Positions 20,761-29,593 of a DNA stretch of 64,000 nucleotides are shown here, one piece after another. The DNA lies in NCBI GenBank assembly GCA_036389335.1, contig DASVQC010000092.1:1-64000 (forward strand). The letters are read 5' to 3'. The position numbers and the translations under genes are program-made. This stretch comes from JAIVGV01 sp036389335. GTDB lineage: Bacteria; Acidobacteriota; Blastocatellia; Pyrinomonadales; Pyrinomonadaceae. Below the pieces are notes generated by a model, which did not search any database, was not told the DNA's origin, and saw nothing but the letters and a program-made list of their open reading frames with translations. Positions within the stretch are counted from its first letter, which is position 1, and each line of letters opens with the position of its first letter.

Positions 20761-22278
20761 ATGACGATTGCCCAGCGCGCGACCGCGGCCTCAGCCGCCG
20801 CTCTCGCATTCCTGCTCACGCTCTGCTTCGCCGGGTGCGCGCCCGCGCCGTCGGCGAACGCGCCCGCGGCCAACGCCAACACGGCGAACGCGAACGCGGC
20901 CAACGCGAACGCCGCCGCGACGCCCGTCTCGAACGCGGGCGCGAACTCGCAGCCCGTCACGCTCGCCGTGCTCGACGCGCTCTTCTCCGACGACGCCTTC
21001 GCGCGCGATCTCAAGTCGCGGCTGCAACTGACCGACGATCAGATCGCGCGGCTGCGTAAGGCGGCGGGCGAGGAGCGCGCCGGACTTCGCGAGTCGGACG
21101 AAGGCGGGGGCACGACGGCGGGCGCGACCGAGCGCGCGAGCGCGAAGGTGAGGGAAGTGGTCGGGGCCGAGAAGGCCGATCAGTTGCTCTCGCTCGCGCG
21201 CGAGCGTTGGGCGGGCGAGGACGCGGGAGGGGGCCGGGTCACGACCGGCAACGGGCCGAACGCCGTGCCGACCGATACGCGCGTCGTCGTCAACGCGCCG
21301 GCCTTCCGCATGGACGTGTTCGAGCAGGGGCGGCTCGTCAAGTCTTACAAGGTCGGCATCGGCTACCCCGAGTTCCCGCTCCCCGCCGGGATGCGCAAGG
21401 CCGACACGATCATCTTCAACCCGGAATGGACGCCGCCCGACGAGCCGTGGGTCGAAGCCCCCGGCAGCAAGGTGAAGGTCGGCGAGAAGGTGGCGGCGGG
21501 CAGCAAGCTGAACCCGCTCGGCCCCATCAAGATTCCCATCGGCCTGCCCTCGCTCATCCACGGCGGCAAGTCTCCGGCGCGCCTCGGCAACTTCGCCTCG
21601 CACGGCTGCGTCGGCCTGACGAACGAGCTGGTGCAGGACTTCACGCGCGAGCTGGCCCGCCTCGGCGGGACGGAGCTGAACGACGAGCAGATCAAAACCT
21701 ACGCGAAGAACCCGACCGAGACGAAGAGCGTGAAGCTCGATCACGCCGTCCCCGTCGAGCTGCGCTACGAGACGATGGTCGTCACCGACGACGGCAAGCT
21801 CCACGTCTACCGCGACGTTTACGACCGCGGCACGAACACCGAAGAGAACCTGCGCGCCGTCCTTCAGGCGCACGGCGTCTCGCTCGATCAACTGAGCGAG
21901 CAGGAGCGCGCGCAGGCGCTCGACGCCGTCCGGCAGATGGCGCGCGACGCCACGGGCAACCCGGCGGACGGCGGCGGCACGGAGCGGCCCGACGCGAACG
22001 CCAACGCCGCGAACGCCAACGCCGCCAACAGGAACGCGAACGCGGCGAAGGGCGCGGCGAACAAGAACGAGAACAAGTCGGCGAACAAGAATGAGAACGG
22101 CGCGGGCGCTGCGGCCCCCCACGTCACGCGCAACGTGAAGGGCCAGAGGGAGATCGTCATCGAGATCGCCGCGCTCAAGGGTAAGGGCTACCCCGTGCCC
22201 GTCGGCGGCGGCTTCGACGCGGGCGGGCAGCGGGACAAGCAGGACGCGACCGCGCCGAAGAAGGGCAAGCGTCGTTGA
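20761..22278 (+). CDS. Lipoprotein L,D-transpeptidase (YkuD)
   Basis: 505 residues from the ATG at 20761 (GGAGG ~10 nt upstream). The signal ends in LCFAGC, a lipobox. Ala/Asn repeats follow (PAANANTANANAANANA), then a helical region and the YkuD domain: IPIGLPSLIHGG and ASHGCVGLTNE, where SHGC holds the catalytic Cys. The C-terminal region again has Asn/Ala/Lys repeats. It would make 3-3 peptidoglycan cross-links or attach proteins to the wall. It pairs functionally with the M23 peptidase just upstream. Confidence 0.9.
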   Translation: MTIAQRATAASAAALAFLLTLCFAGCAPAPSANAPAANANTANANAANANAAATPVSNAGANSQPVTLAVLDALFSDDAFARDLKSRLQLTDDQIARLRKAAGEERAGLRESDEGGGTTAGATERASAKVREVVGAEKADQLLSLARERWAGEDAGGGRVTTGNGPNAVPTDTRVVVNAPAFRMDVFEQGRLVKSYKVGIGYPEFPLPAGMRKADTIIFNPEWTPPDEPWVEAPGSKVKVGEKVAAGSKLNPLGPIKIPIGLPSLIHGGKSPARLGNFASHGCVGLTNELVQDFTRELARLGGTELNDEQIKTYAKNPTETKSVKLDHAVPVELRYETMVVTDDGKLHVYRDVYDRGTNTEENLRAVLQAHGVSLDQLSEQERAQALDAVRQMARDATGNPADGGGTERPDANANAANANAANRNANAAKGAANKNENKSANKNENGAGAAAPHVTRNVKGQREIVIEIAALKGKGYPVPVGGGFDAGGQRDKQDATAPKKGKRR

Positions 22279-22309
22279 TGCTCAGCCGCGAGTGGTGAGG
22301 GAGATTAAG

Positions 22310-22430
22310 ACACTCACCACGGAGGCACAGAGATCACAGAGGGGGCACAGAGAGTTGAGATCAGGGTTCGTAAGTTTTTAATCGCTTTTCTCTGTGCATC
22401 CTCCGTGCCCTCTGTGCCTCCGTGGTGAAT
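22310..22430. repeat. Inverted repeat, family D (CACCACGGAGGCACAGAG), copy 1
   Basis: Left arm CACTCACCACGGAGGCACAG onward (22310-22354) and right arm TTCTCTGTGC...CCGTGGTG (22387-22429) are reverse complements with small differences and enclose about 30 nt. It lies between the convergent transpeptidase and hutH genes, where it could act as a two-way terminator. Confidence 0.8.
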
Positions 22431-22453
22431 TTAGAAACTAAATACAGTCCGCC

Positions 22454-23953
22454 TCAAAAATCGAACTCGCCGCGGCGCACCGCCGCGGCGAGTTTTTCGA
22501 TGTCCGGGGAAAGGGGGCGGTCGCGCGCGAGGCGCGCGACGTGGGCGCGCACGGCCTCGTAGCCGCGGAGCGCGCCGCGACCGGGCTTGAGCGGGAGACG
22601 GCGTTCGAGCCCTTCGGCGGCGCAGAGCAGCTCGACGGCGAGGACGTACTCGACGTTCGTCACGATGGAGCGCAGCTTCGTCGCCGCGGTCATGCCCATC
22701 GAGACGTGATCCTCTTTGCCGCCGTCCGTCGGCAGGTTGTCGACGGAAGCGGGGTGGGCGAGCACCTTGCACTCGTTCAGGAGCGCGACCGCCGCGATCT
22801 GCGCGACCATCATCCCCGACTCGACGCCGGGCTTGGCGGTCAGGAAGGGCGGCAGCCCGTCGTTCTTCGTCGGGTTGACGACGTGATCGATCCTCCGCTC
22901 GACGATGTTGCCGAGGTGCGTGAGGGCGATGCCCGCGTAGTCGAACGCGAGGGCGAGCGGCGCGCCGTGGAAGTTGCCGCCGGAGATGACTTCGGAAGTC
23001 TCCGCGAAGACGAGCGGGTTGTCGGTCGCGCTCCCCGTCTCGATCTCGGTGAGCGCGCGGGCGTGCCGCAGCGCGTCGCGCGCCGCGCCGTGAACCTGCG
23101 GCATGCAGCGCAGCGAGTAGGCGTCCTGCACGCGCGGATCGTTCTCGCGGTGCGACTCGCGGATTTCGCTCTCGCGCATCAGCTCGCGCAGGTGTGCCGC
23201 CGACTCCTGCTGACCCGTGTGCGGGCGCGCGCGGTGGATGCGCTCGTCGAAGGCGGCGGGCGTGCCCTTCAAGGCTTCGAGCGTCATCGCGCCCGCCACG
23301 TCCGCCGCGCGGGCGACGCGGCAGGCGCGCGCGAGGGCGAGGCCGCCGACGGCGGTGAGCGCCTGCGTGCCGTTCAAGAGCGCGAGCCCTTCCTTCGCTT
23401 CGAGCCGCAGCGGCTCGACCCCGACGCGCCGCAACGCCTCGCCGCCCGCCAGCCGCTCGCCTCCGTAGACGGCCTCGCCCTCGCCTATAGCCGCGAGCGC
23501 GAGGTGCGCCAGCGGCGCGAGATCGCCGCTCGCCCCGACCGACCCCTTTTCGGGGACGACCGGCAGGACGCCCCGCTCAAGCATGGCGAGCAACGTCTCG
23601 ACGACGGCGGCGCGCGCGCCGCTGTAGCCGAGCGCGAGGACGTTGGCGCGCAGGAGCATCATCGCGCGCGTCTCCTCCGCCGCGAGCGGCTGGCCGACGC
23701 CGCACGAGTGGCTGCGCACGAGGTTCAACTGAAGCTCGCGCAACTGCCCGCGCGGCACGACCACGTCCGACAACTTCCCGAAGCCCGTGTTGACGCCGTA
23801 GACGACCTGACCCGACTCGACGATCCGCTCGACCACGCGGCGCGCGGCGTCGACCCGCGCCCGCGCCTCGCCCGCGAGCGCGACCCGCTCGTCGCCGCGC
23901 GCGACCCGTTCGATCTGTTCCAGCGTTAGTTGTTGCCCGTTCAGCTCAATCAT
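22454..23953 (-). CDS. hutH: Histidine ammonia-lyase
   Basis: 499 residues. The Ala-Ser-Gly that forms the MIO cofactor is present in GSVGASGDLAPLAH, and VNTGFGKLSD, SLRCMPQVHG and NPLVF are the other family landmarks. The enzyme converts histidine to urocanate and ammonia, the step before hutU. Start ATG at 23953. The upstream side is a heptamer repeat, which may carry or mark the promoter. No hutI, hutG or hutC is adjacent. Confidence 0.96.
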   Translation of the reverse strand: MIELNGQQLTLEQIERVARGDERVALAGEARARVDAARRVVERIVESGQVVYGVNTGFGKLSDVVVPRGQLRELQLNLVRSHSCGVGQPLAAEETRAMMLLRANVLALGYSGARAAVVETLLAMLERGVLPVVPEKGSVGASGDLAPLAHLALAAIGEGEAVYGGERLAGGEALRRVGVEPLRLEAKEGLALLNGTQALTAVGGLALARACRVARAADVAGAMTLEALKGTPAAFDERIHRARPHTGQQESAAHLRELMRESEIRESHRENDPRVQDAYSLRCMPQVHGAARDALRHARALTEIETGSATDNPLVFAETSEVISGGNFHGAPLALAFDYAGIALTHLGNIVERRIDHVVNPTKNDGLPPFLTAKPGVESGMMVAQIAAVALLNECKVLAHPASVDNLPTDGGKEDHVSMGMTAATKLRSIVTNVEYVLAVELLCAAEGLERRLPLKPGRGALRGYEAVRAHVARLARDRPLSPDIEKLAAAVRRGEFDF

Positions 23954-23960
23954 TGAAAAA

Positions 23961-24078
23961 GAGGTCAGAGGTTAGAGGCCAGAGGTCAGGGGTTAAAGAT
24001 CGGCGGTCAGAGTTAAGGGATCGGAGTTTAGCGAAGACGGCTTTCCACTAACCTCTGGCCTCTGACCTCTGACCTCTA
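23961..24078. repeat. Heptamer inverted repeat, family C (GGTCAGA type), copy 1
   Basis: GAGGTCAGAGGTTAGAGGCC onward on the left and CTAACCTCTGGCCTCTGACC onward on the right form opposing arms with a spacer of about 55 nt. It lies between hutH and the DUF2270 gene. Confidence 0.75.
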
Positions 24079-24093
24079 TCTTACCGCTTCTTC

Positions 24094-25098
24094 TCAGACG
24101 GGCTCGGCGGCGCGCTCGGGCGTCTCGGGCGTGTCGATGCGTTTCCACTCGCCGGTCTGGGTGCCCGCGCGGAGCGTGCGGGCGCGCTGGCGCGCGAGGC
24201 GCGTGCGGCGCGCGGTGACGCGGCGCGGCGTGGCGGCCACTTTCGAGACCGTGTTCGAGACGCTGCGGAAGGGGTGGAACTCGTGCGTCGTCAAGACCTC
24301 GCCCGTCGCCTGCTTGAGCTGCACGGTGGCGAAGGCGAAGACGACGACGCCCACGTTGAAGATGAAGCCGAAGAGGAAGACCACGTCGCCGGGGACGACG
24401 CCGACCGCCGCGCGCCTGATGAACTCGTCCATGTTCATCGCGGGGAACGGGTGCAGGTAAACTTTCAGGTTCCAGCTCGCGGCGAGCAGCACGAAAATCC
24501 AGAGGTAGTTGCGGCGCAGGCGGCGGCCCAGAGCCTCCCACAGGCTGATCGTGAAGTGCGGCGTGCGTAAATCTGACGCGAGGTGATCGGCCCACTCGTC
24601 GTTCGGCGCGGTGGGCTTCAACATCTGCGCGAAGAAGCCCGTCTCGATCACCCTCACGCGGCTCGCCCAGATTTCGTAGTAGCGGTAGCGGCGCGCCTCC
24701 ATCGTCAGGAAGAAGGCGACGAGGATCGTGTTGATGAGGATGACGAAGTGGGGGTTCGTGGGCGCGCTGAAGGCGAAGGAGAGCGTCGCGCCCGCCGTGA
24801 GCACGGCCCAGTTGGTCGTCGTGTCGAGGCGGTTGCGCCAAGTGTTCGAGCGCTGAATCTCGGCGCGGTGGAAGTGCACCATCGCCGTGTTGAACTCCGG
24901 CGAGGAGAGGCGGCGACCGGCGAGCGTGATCGACGGCAGCTCGGCGGCGGCGGCGGCGGGCGGCGGCGCGGGCGTCGCCGCCGCCGCGTCCTTCGGCGCG
25001 GGCGCGGGCGGTCGCGGCCCGAGGCTGCCCGTGACTCTTTCGCCGGAAGCGGTGGTGATGGAGGCGGGCGTCTTTCTGGGGCGATCAGGTCTCATCAT
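24094..25098 (-). CDS. DUF2270 membrane protein
   Basis: 334 residues. A Pro/Ala-rich N-terminal ~60 residues precede the DUF2270 core (FNTAMVHFHRAEIQRSNTWR, LDTTTNWAVLTAGATLSFAF). Four membrane helices can be placed: after LDTTTNW, FVILINTILVAFFLTM, YLWIFVLLAASW and VVFLFGFIFNVGVVVFAF. The C-terminal tail is Arg/Thr-rich and cytoplasmic by the positive-inside rule. The family is widespread and has no known function. Confidence 0.85.
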   Translation of the reverse strand: MMRPDRPRKTPASITTASGERVTGSLGPRPPAPAPKDAAAATPAPPPAAAAAELPSITLAGRRLSSPEFNTAMVHFHRAEIQRSNTWRNRLDTTTNWAVLTAGATLSFAFSAPTNPHFVILINTILVAFFLTMEARRYRYYEIWASRVRVIETGFFAQMLKPTAPNDEWADHLASDLRTPHFTISLWEALGRRLRRNYLWIFVLLAASWNLKVYLHPFPAMNMDEFIRRAAVGVVPGDVVFLFGFIFNVGVVVFAFATVQLKQATGEVLTTHEFHPFRSVSNTVSKVAATPRRVTARRTRLARQRARTLRAGTQTGEWKRIDTPETPERAAEPV

Positions 25099-25144
25099 GA
25101 ACTTCGCGTCCGGGCGGCGGGGTGGCTCTTGCGCGCGGCGCGCG

Positions 25145-26122
25145 TCACGCGCCGCGCGCGCCCGATGATACCACGCGCTCAGGTTCGAGCGTGATCTTGC
25201 CGTCGCGCATCCCCGCGAGCAGGTAGAGCGCGGCGTAAGAGCCCCACGCGCCCCAACGCTCGCCCGCGCGAGCGCGAATCTCGCGCTCGCCGAGGGGCGC
25301 GCCGCCGTTGTAGTACTTCACGAACGCGCCGCGCAGGAAGAGATCGGCGGCGGCGAAAACGTCCGTGCGACCGAAGTGCAGCATCAAGACCCACTCCGCC
25401 GTCCACCGACCGACGCCGCGCAGGGCCGAGAGCCGCGCGACGACGCCCTCGTTATCTTCGCGCGCGAGCGCGCCGGCGTCGAGCGCGCCCGACTCGACGG
25501 CGCGCGCCAGCTCGACGATGGCCCGCGCCTTCGCGCCGGAGAGGCCGAGGGCGCGCAACTCTTCGACCGGCGCGCGGGCTATCGCCGACGGGAGCGGGAA
25601 GGCGTAAAACTCCCCGCCCGCCGCGCCGATCCGCTCGCCGAAGCGCTCGACGACGCGGCGGCGAAACGTCCACGCGACCGGGGTGGCGATCTGTTGCAGC
25701 AGGATCGAGTTGAGCGTCGCCTCGAACAGCGTCGGCCATCGCGGCAGGTGCAAGCCGCGGTGCTCGGCTTCGAGGCGGCGCATCAGCGGATCGTCTGAAA
25801 CCTGCGCGCGGAAGAGCCGCAGATCGTGTCCGACGCTGAAGGTGCGGCGCACCACCTCGTCGGCTTCCGTTAAGAGTTCGCGCGTGCCGCAGCGCGGGGG
25901 CGAGAGCGAGACGGAGAGGGCGGGGCGCGCGCGGGGGCCTTCGGATCGGACTGTCAGGAGGAGAAGTTTTCCGCCGAGGTGGCAGGCGCGCGCGTAAGCC
26001 CCGGCCTCGAAATTATCGACGATCTCCGCCTCGGTGAAGCGGAAGAAGCGCGCGGTCGCCGCGAAGTCGAAGGGCGCGCGGGGGGTGATCCGGGGCGTCG
26101 GCATCGCGCGCGAGTTTCGCAA
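25145..26122 (-). CDS. DNA-3-methyladenine glycosylase (AlkA / HhH-GPD)
   Basis: About 325 residues (or 319 from the second Met). The C-terminal half has the helix-hairpin-helix LRGVGRWTAEWVLML followed by the catalytic Asp in FAAADLFLRG. The N-terminal beta-rich part matches AlkA-type enzymes. It removes alkylated bases in base-excision repair. There is no iron-sulfur Cys cluster, so it is not an EndoIII-type protein. It is the last chromosomal gene before the transposon. Confidence 0.88.
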   Translation of the reverse strand: MRNSRAMPTPRITPRAPFDFAATARFFRFTEAEIVDNFEAGAYARACHLGGKLLLLTVRSEGPRARPALSVSLSPPRCGTRELLTEADEVVRRTFSVGHDLRLFRAQVSDDPLMRRLEAEHRGLHLPRWPTLFEATLNSILLQQIATPVAWTFRRRVVERFGERIGAAGGEFYAFPLPSAIARAPVEELRALGLSGAKARAIVELARAVESGALDAGALAREDNEGVVARLSALRGVGRWTAEWVLMLHFGRTDVFAAADLFLRGAFVKYYNGGAPLGEREIRARAGERWGAWGSYAALYLLAGMRDGKITLEPERVVSSGARGA

Positions 26123-26416
26123 ATGAGCCTCGCGCGCGTCAAAGTTTGGTGGTGTCCTAATTTGGGTGATAAAGCATTTGACTCACCATGAGGCAAAGTC
26201 TGTATCTTTCTTCACGCGCGGCGATGTGTTACATCCGGTGGCACGTCGCCGTGTGCGTGCCCGCCTTTCGTATTGTTAAAAAACAATGGTATCATTCCTC
26301 ATCCCTTGCGCTATACTGATGAGAATTTACCGCCGATGCCCGAAGTTATAGGTTCGGCATCGTATCGGCGCATGTGTTCATCCAATGCCGTTCTCCCGTA
26401 GTCTTTGAGGTATCAC

Positions 26417-27103
26417 ATGGCGTCACCACAACCACAAATTCCGGCCAACATAATTCTCGGTCTCTCAAAGATTGCGACGCTCCCCGATGAGCCCTTACAA
26501 GAATTAATTTCTGCCCTTGAAAAATACCCCTTAGCCCTTCGACAAGGGGCTATATTTGAGGAAGTAGATTTACACCTTGATTTCCTTTCCCCTGATGAAG
26601 AAAAGGGCGTTAAAGAAGCCATCATTCCCATCTATAAAGCGACCGCTGACGGCAAGGTGTCAGAGAACATTTACGTTGATAGCGTAATTCAGACAATAAA
26701 AGAGCAGGGAGGGAACGGTCTTGAGTGGGTAAAATCTAATGAGCTTGTAGAACGATTCAGAGACCGTCTTACAAGACTAAGCAGGATAGAAGCACTTCGA
26801 TTAGTAATAAAGGCGCACAACGTCTTAACTACGCATTCGCAGGCATACTCTAGTGCGCGGATTTTATCTGACATCCGGCCAGTGTTCGGGGAAGGCGTGG
26901 AAGACTCCCCGAAGGGCGCGTTAATTGTTCACATGCTGAATCTGACCTATTACGAAAATAGAAAAAGGCGAGAGTTTGTAGTTGCATTAGATACCAAAGA
27001 CGTAGATGAGCTAATTACCGTTCTTGAGCGCGCAAGGGCGAAAACCGAGAGTCTTAAATCGGTAATCGCTTCGACAAAGTTGCCCTACATTGAGGTCAAG
27101 TAA
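26417..27103 (+). CDS. Transposon passenger, unknown protein
   Basis: 228 residues from the ATG at 26417. It is mostly helical with no signal peptide, membrane helix or catalytic motif that I recognise. LSKIATLPDEPLQELISAL near the start and a Lys/Glu-rich C-terminal helix suggest a protein-protein interaction module. It forms a tight set with the next two genes (10 nt, then overlapping stop and start), all in the same direction and opposite to the transposase. Base composition is AT-richer than the chromosome. Confidence 0.65.
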   Translation: MASPQPQIPANIILGLSKIATLPDEPLQELISALEKYPLALRQGAIFEEVDLHLDFLSPDEEKGVKEAIIPIYKATADGKVSENIYVDSVIQTIKEQGGNGLEWVKSNELVERFRDRLTRLSRIEALRLVIKAHNVLTTHSQAYSSARILSDIRPVFGEGVEDSPKGALIVHMLNLTYYENRKRREFVVALDTKDVDELITVLERARAKTESLKSVIASTKLPYIEVK

Positions 27104-27112
27104 AGGTGCATT

Positions 27113-27706
27113 ATGTCTAACAGAGCGTTCGGACTGGTTTACTCTAGCGAGGGCATAGCGACGGCCAAAGAGGGATGGCTCTTAGGCGAAGACGTAGCTA
27201 AGGAAGAAGGCTGGCTAGAAGCGATTGTAAAGCGGGAGAGGCAAAATGCGTATCAGGAGTATGTTCGCAAGTTGGCAGAGGTGAATGCGAGGCGGTTAGC
27301 TGAAGTTGCGGCGGTTCAAGCGCACGCACGCCGGATCGGTGAGTATGCTTTAGCACTTCAGGGAGAAGTGGAGGCGCGTGCTCAGGAGCAAGCCAAAGCG
27401 GCAGAAAGGATCGCTGAAGTAGAGCGGAAATTCCGCAGCCTTGCGGAACAGTGGTATCTCGAAACGATGTTTAGTTCAGCGTATCTTGATAAGATTTTAC
27501 ATCCGGCTTATCAAAAGATACTTACGCTTGACAAGGACGTTGTTGTGCCTTTGATTTTACGGGAACTTCAAGATATGCCGAACGATTGGTTTTGGGCATT
27601 GCGAGTCATTACTGATGAAGACCCTACAAGCCCTGAACAGGCAGGCGACATGGAGGCAATGGCGCAGGCGTGGTTAGAATGGGGCAAGGAGAATAAGTAT
27701 CTCTGA
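27113..27706 (+). CDS. Transposon passenger, coiled-coil protein
   Basis: 197 residues. The middle (about 40-115) is a long charged coiled coil (RRLAEVAAVQAHARRIGEYA). The C-terminal part is a compact helical domain ending in WLEWGKENKYL. No enzyme motif is seen. Its stop codon overlaps the ATG of the next gene (TGATG at 27705), which suggests translational coupling and a joint function. Confidence 0.65.
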   Translation: MSNRAFGLVYSSEGIATAKEGWLLGEDVAKEEGWLEAIVKRERQNAYQEYVRKLAEVNARRLAEVAAVQAHARRIGEYALALQGEVEARAQEQAKAAERIAEVERKFRSLAEQWYLETMFSSAYLDKILHPAYQKILTLDKDVVVPLILRELQDMPNDWFWALRVITDEDPTSPEQAGDMEAMAQAWLEWGKENKYL

Positions 27707-28266
27707 TGAGTTCCGTTATCGCCACTCTTCTGGAAGAGCTTCGCGCCCGCACGATGATTAAAAGGGTGTTTGAGAATATCGGTGAAGAGTTCGAGAAAAC
27801 AAGTAACTGCAATGGTCGGTATAACTGCATTGCCCACGCGGCAGAGGATTGTAAGCGTTGGTGGTGGCCTATACCAAAACACTTAATAAATAATGACAGG
27901 TATTGGCCGCCTGAAGCCCCACCCGAACAGACGCGAGAAGCGTTTATCACCGCCTTTGCAAGGCTCAGATATGAACGATGCGAAAGTGTAGAACCAGAGG
28001 AAGACTATGAGAAGGTAGCACTATACGTGGCGACAATTGCAACTGCCACCACGCGCAAGGGCGATCCAACTCATATGGCAAGACAGTTGCCATGCGGTAA
28101 TTGGTCAAGCAAACTAGGCAAGGAATGGGATATCCGGCATGACAAGTTAGAAGGGTTACAGGGGAGGAGTTACGGAGAAGTCAAACAAATACTTCGCAGA
28201 AGAAAACCGTTAAGGATAGTGAAGGCCGATGAACAAACAAAAGCAGCCGAAGAGCCAACGCGATGA
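27706..28266 (+). CDS. Transposon passenger, NCIAHAA/WWWP-type protein
   Basis: 186 residues. NGRYNCIAHAAED, then RWWWP and YWPPEAPPEQTREAF, is a signature of a family of uncharacterised proteins (NCIAWA...WWWP...YWP; DUF7689 is the name I would expect, unverified). The Cys-Ile-Ala-His arrangement with a later His (GDPTHMARQL) and W/N (GNWSSKLG) looks like a papain/NlpC-type Cys-His site. That is inference. It is cytoplasmic by the lack of a signal. The 3' end overlaps the small 55-residue gene. Confidence 0.7.
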   Translation: MSSVIATLLEELRARTMIKRVFENIGEEFEKTSNCNGRYNCIAHAAEDCKRWWWPIPKHLINNDRYWPPEAPPEQTREAFITAFARLRYERCESVEPEEDYEKVALYVATIATATTRKGDPTHMARQLPCGNWSSKLGKEWDIRHDKLEGLQGRSYGEVKQILRRRKPLRIVKADEQTKAAEEPTR

Positions 28267-28396
28267 GACTAAAACGGACTTTGAGCGTTTTGAGTTCATG
28301 ACGAAGAACCTTCTTTCAGTGTCTAACGTAGAAGTGCGCCAAAAGATGGCAGAAGAAAAGCGAAAGAAGAAAACTACCAAGCAGAAATCCAGTTAA
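28229..28396 (+). CDS. Small charged partner protein (55 aa)
   Basis: MNKQKQPKSQRDETKTDFER starts it, then FEFMTKNLLSVSNVEVRQKM and a Lys-rich end. It overlaps the previous gene by 38 nt in another frame. The pattern FERFE..NLLSV..EV..K is one I know from small proteins beside WWWP-type genes. This supports it as real despite its size. The Lys-rich tail could bind nucleic acid or the partner. Confidence 0.55.
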   Translation: MNKQKQPKSQRDETKTDFERFEFMTKNLLSVSNVEVRQKMAEEKRKKKTTKQKSS

Positions 28397-28400
28397 AGCC

Positions 28401-29351
28401 TTATTCTTCAATGCCTCCCGTCAGTTGCTCGTAAGTGAGCCGTTTACCTGTCACGGACTTAACTGTCTGGACGAACCTATCAGCATCTTTCCCTTTCCTC
28501 TCATTGAATCTGAACGACTGCTCATCTAAGTAGCGGAACAGGTGGAACGGCTCGACGCTCACATATGTTCCTTTGATGCTGCGCTTCAAGAGACTCCAAA
28601 AGTTTTCAATGCCGTTCGTGTGAACGTTGCCCTTGACGTAGGTTTCCGCGTGATCAGTGAACTGATGGATGTACTCCGCATCAAGCCCTTTGTAAGACGT
28701 GTAGCCGTCCGTCATAAGTTCAGAGCCACTTTCGACGTGCCGCTTAACCTCATCATGTAGCGTCTCGCGCGTGCGGTTGAAAATGACCTTCGCCCTAACC
28801 TTGCTGCCTTCGCCGTGACGCTCTAGCAAACCCATCACAACCGCCTTGCCTGATGCGCCCGTGCCGGTGATCTTCGCCTCGCGCTTGTGTTTGTGCATAT
28901 TGCGCGACAGCCCGCCGATGAATGTCTCGTCAACCTCAACTGTGCCACTCATCTTCTGAAACGTTCCGGTCTGCATGGCGAGGCGGATGCGGTGAAGCAT
29001 GAACCATGCGCTTCTCTGTTGAACTCCGATTGCGCGACTGACTTCGTAAGAGCTAATGCCGTTCTTCGCGTTGGCAATCAGCCAGATCGCCATGAGCCAC
29101 TTATCCAACCTGATCGCGCTATCTTCCATGATAGTTCCGACCTTGACGCTGAACTGCTTATGGCAAGCCTTGTTCATGCACTTCCACATCCGGCGCGTCG
29201 AGAGGTAGGATACCGCTTTGCCCGCACAATGAGGGCACGTCACGCCGTCAGCCCAACGCATCTGCGCCATGAAGGTGACGCACGTATCGGGGTCGGAGAA
29301 GAATTTGATCGCGTCTTGAAGTGTCTTGGGGAAGTTGGCTTCGTGTTCCAT
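28401..29351 (-). CDS. IS1595-family transposase
   Basis: 316 residues. The N-terminal zinc-ribbon (CPHC...CMNKACHKQF) is followed by an HTH region and the DDE-type catalytic core: VEVDETFIGG (first Asp), LMTDGYTSYKGL (second Asp) and NGIENFWSLLKRSIKGTY (the family's Asn/Glu end motif). Intact and full length, so the element may still move. It lies close to the right inverted repeat, with the start 26 nt from the repeat. Confidence 0.93.
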   Translation of the reverse strand: MEHEANFPKTLQDAIKFFSDPDTCVTFMAQMRWADGVTCPHCAGKAVSYLSTRRMWKCMNKACHKQFSVKVGTIMEDSAIRLDKWLMAIWLIANAKNGISSYEVSRAIGVQQRSAWFMLHRIRLAMQTGTFQKMSGTVEVDETFIGGLSRNMHKHKREAKITGTGASGKAVVMGLLERHGEGSKVRAKVIFNRTRETLHDEVKRHVESGSELMTDGYTSYKGLDAEYIHQFTDHAETYVKGNVHTNGIENFWSLLKRSIKGTYVSVEPFHLFRYLDEQSFRFNERKGKDADRFVQTVKSVTGKRLTYEQLTGGIEE

Positions 29352-29406
29352 GAGCGAAGTATCTCATGGAACACGTGGTGAGTCAAGTACATTATCGCCC
29401 TAATTT

Positions 29407-29513
29407 GATTTTCTCTGTGCGTCCTCTGTGATCTCCGTGTCTCCGTGGTGAGCGATGATCGGGGGCACTCACCACGGAGGCACAGAGCACACGGAGGGGC
29501 ACGGAGAATGTCG
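29407..29513. repeat. Inverted repeat, family D, copy 2 (split by the transposon)
   Basis: Arms TTTTCTCTGTGC...CCGTGGTGAG and CACTCACCACGGAGGC...GCACGGAGAAT face each other, in opposite polarity to copy 1. Its outer arms are GTCAAAGTTTGGTGGTGTCC at 26138, left of the transposon, and AGGACACTACTCAAAGTTTG at 29519. The IS1595 element therefore sits inside a roughly 130-bp palindrome. Confidence 0.7.
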
Positions 29514-29593
29514 AAACTAGGACACTACTCAAAGTTTGCGCGGCTTGACAGCGTGGGCGGGCGAACCTATATTCACGCTTTGTCCGACGCTGA

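Larger units (their letters stand above)
26164..29400. mobile_element. IS1595-family transposon with passenger genes
   Basis: The element is bounded by 24-bp imperfect inverted repeats: 26164-26187, and 29377-29400 on the opposite strand, 20 of 24 identical, both ending in TTGACTCACC. TAATTT flanks it directly on both sides (26158-26163, 29401-29406); counting the last two C's of the right end extends this to CCTAATTT, the 8 bp usual for the family. It holds an IS1595-type transposase and four passenger genes of clearly lower GC than the flanks. It interrupts a palindromic host repeat. Confidence 0.85.

Noticed and set aside
26273..26317. Promoter for the passenger genes (TTGTTA / TATACT)
   Set aside because: The boxes do not have a usable spacing, so I do not call it.
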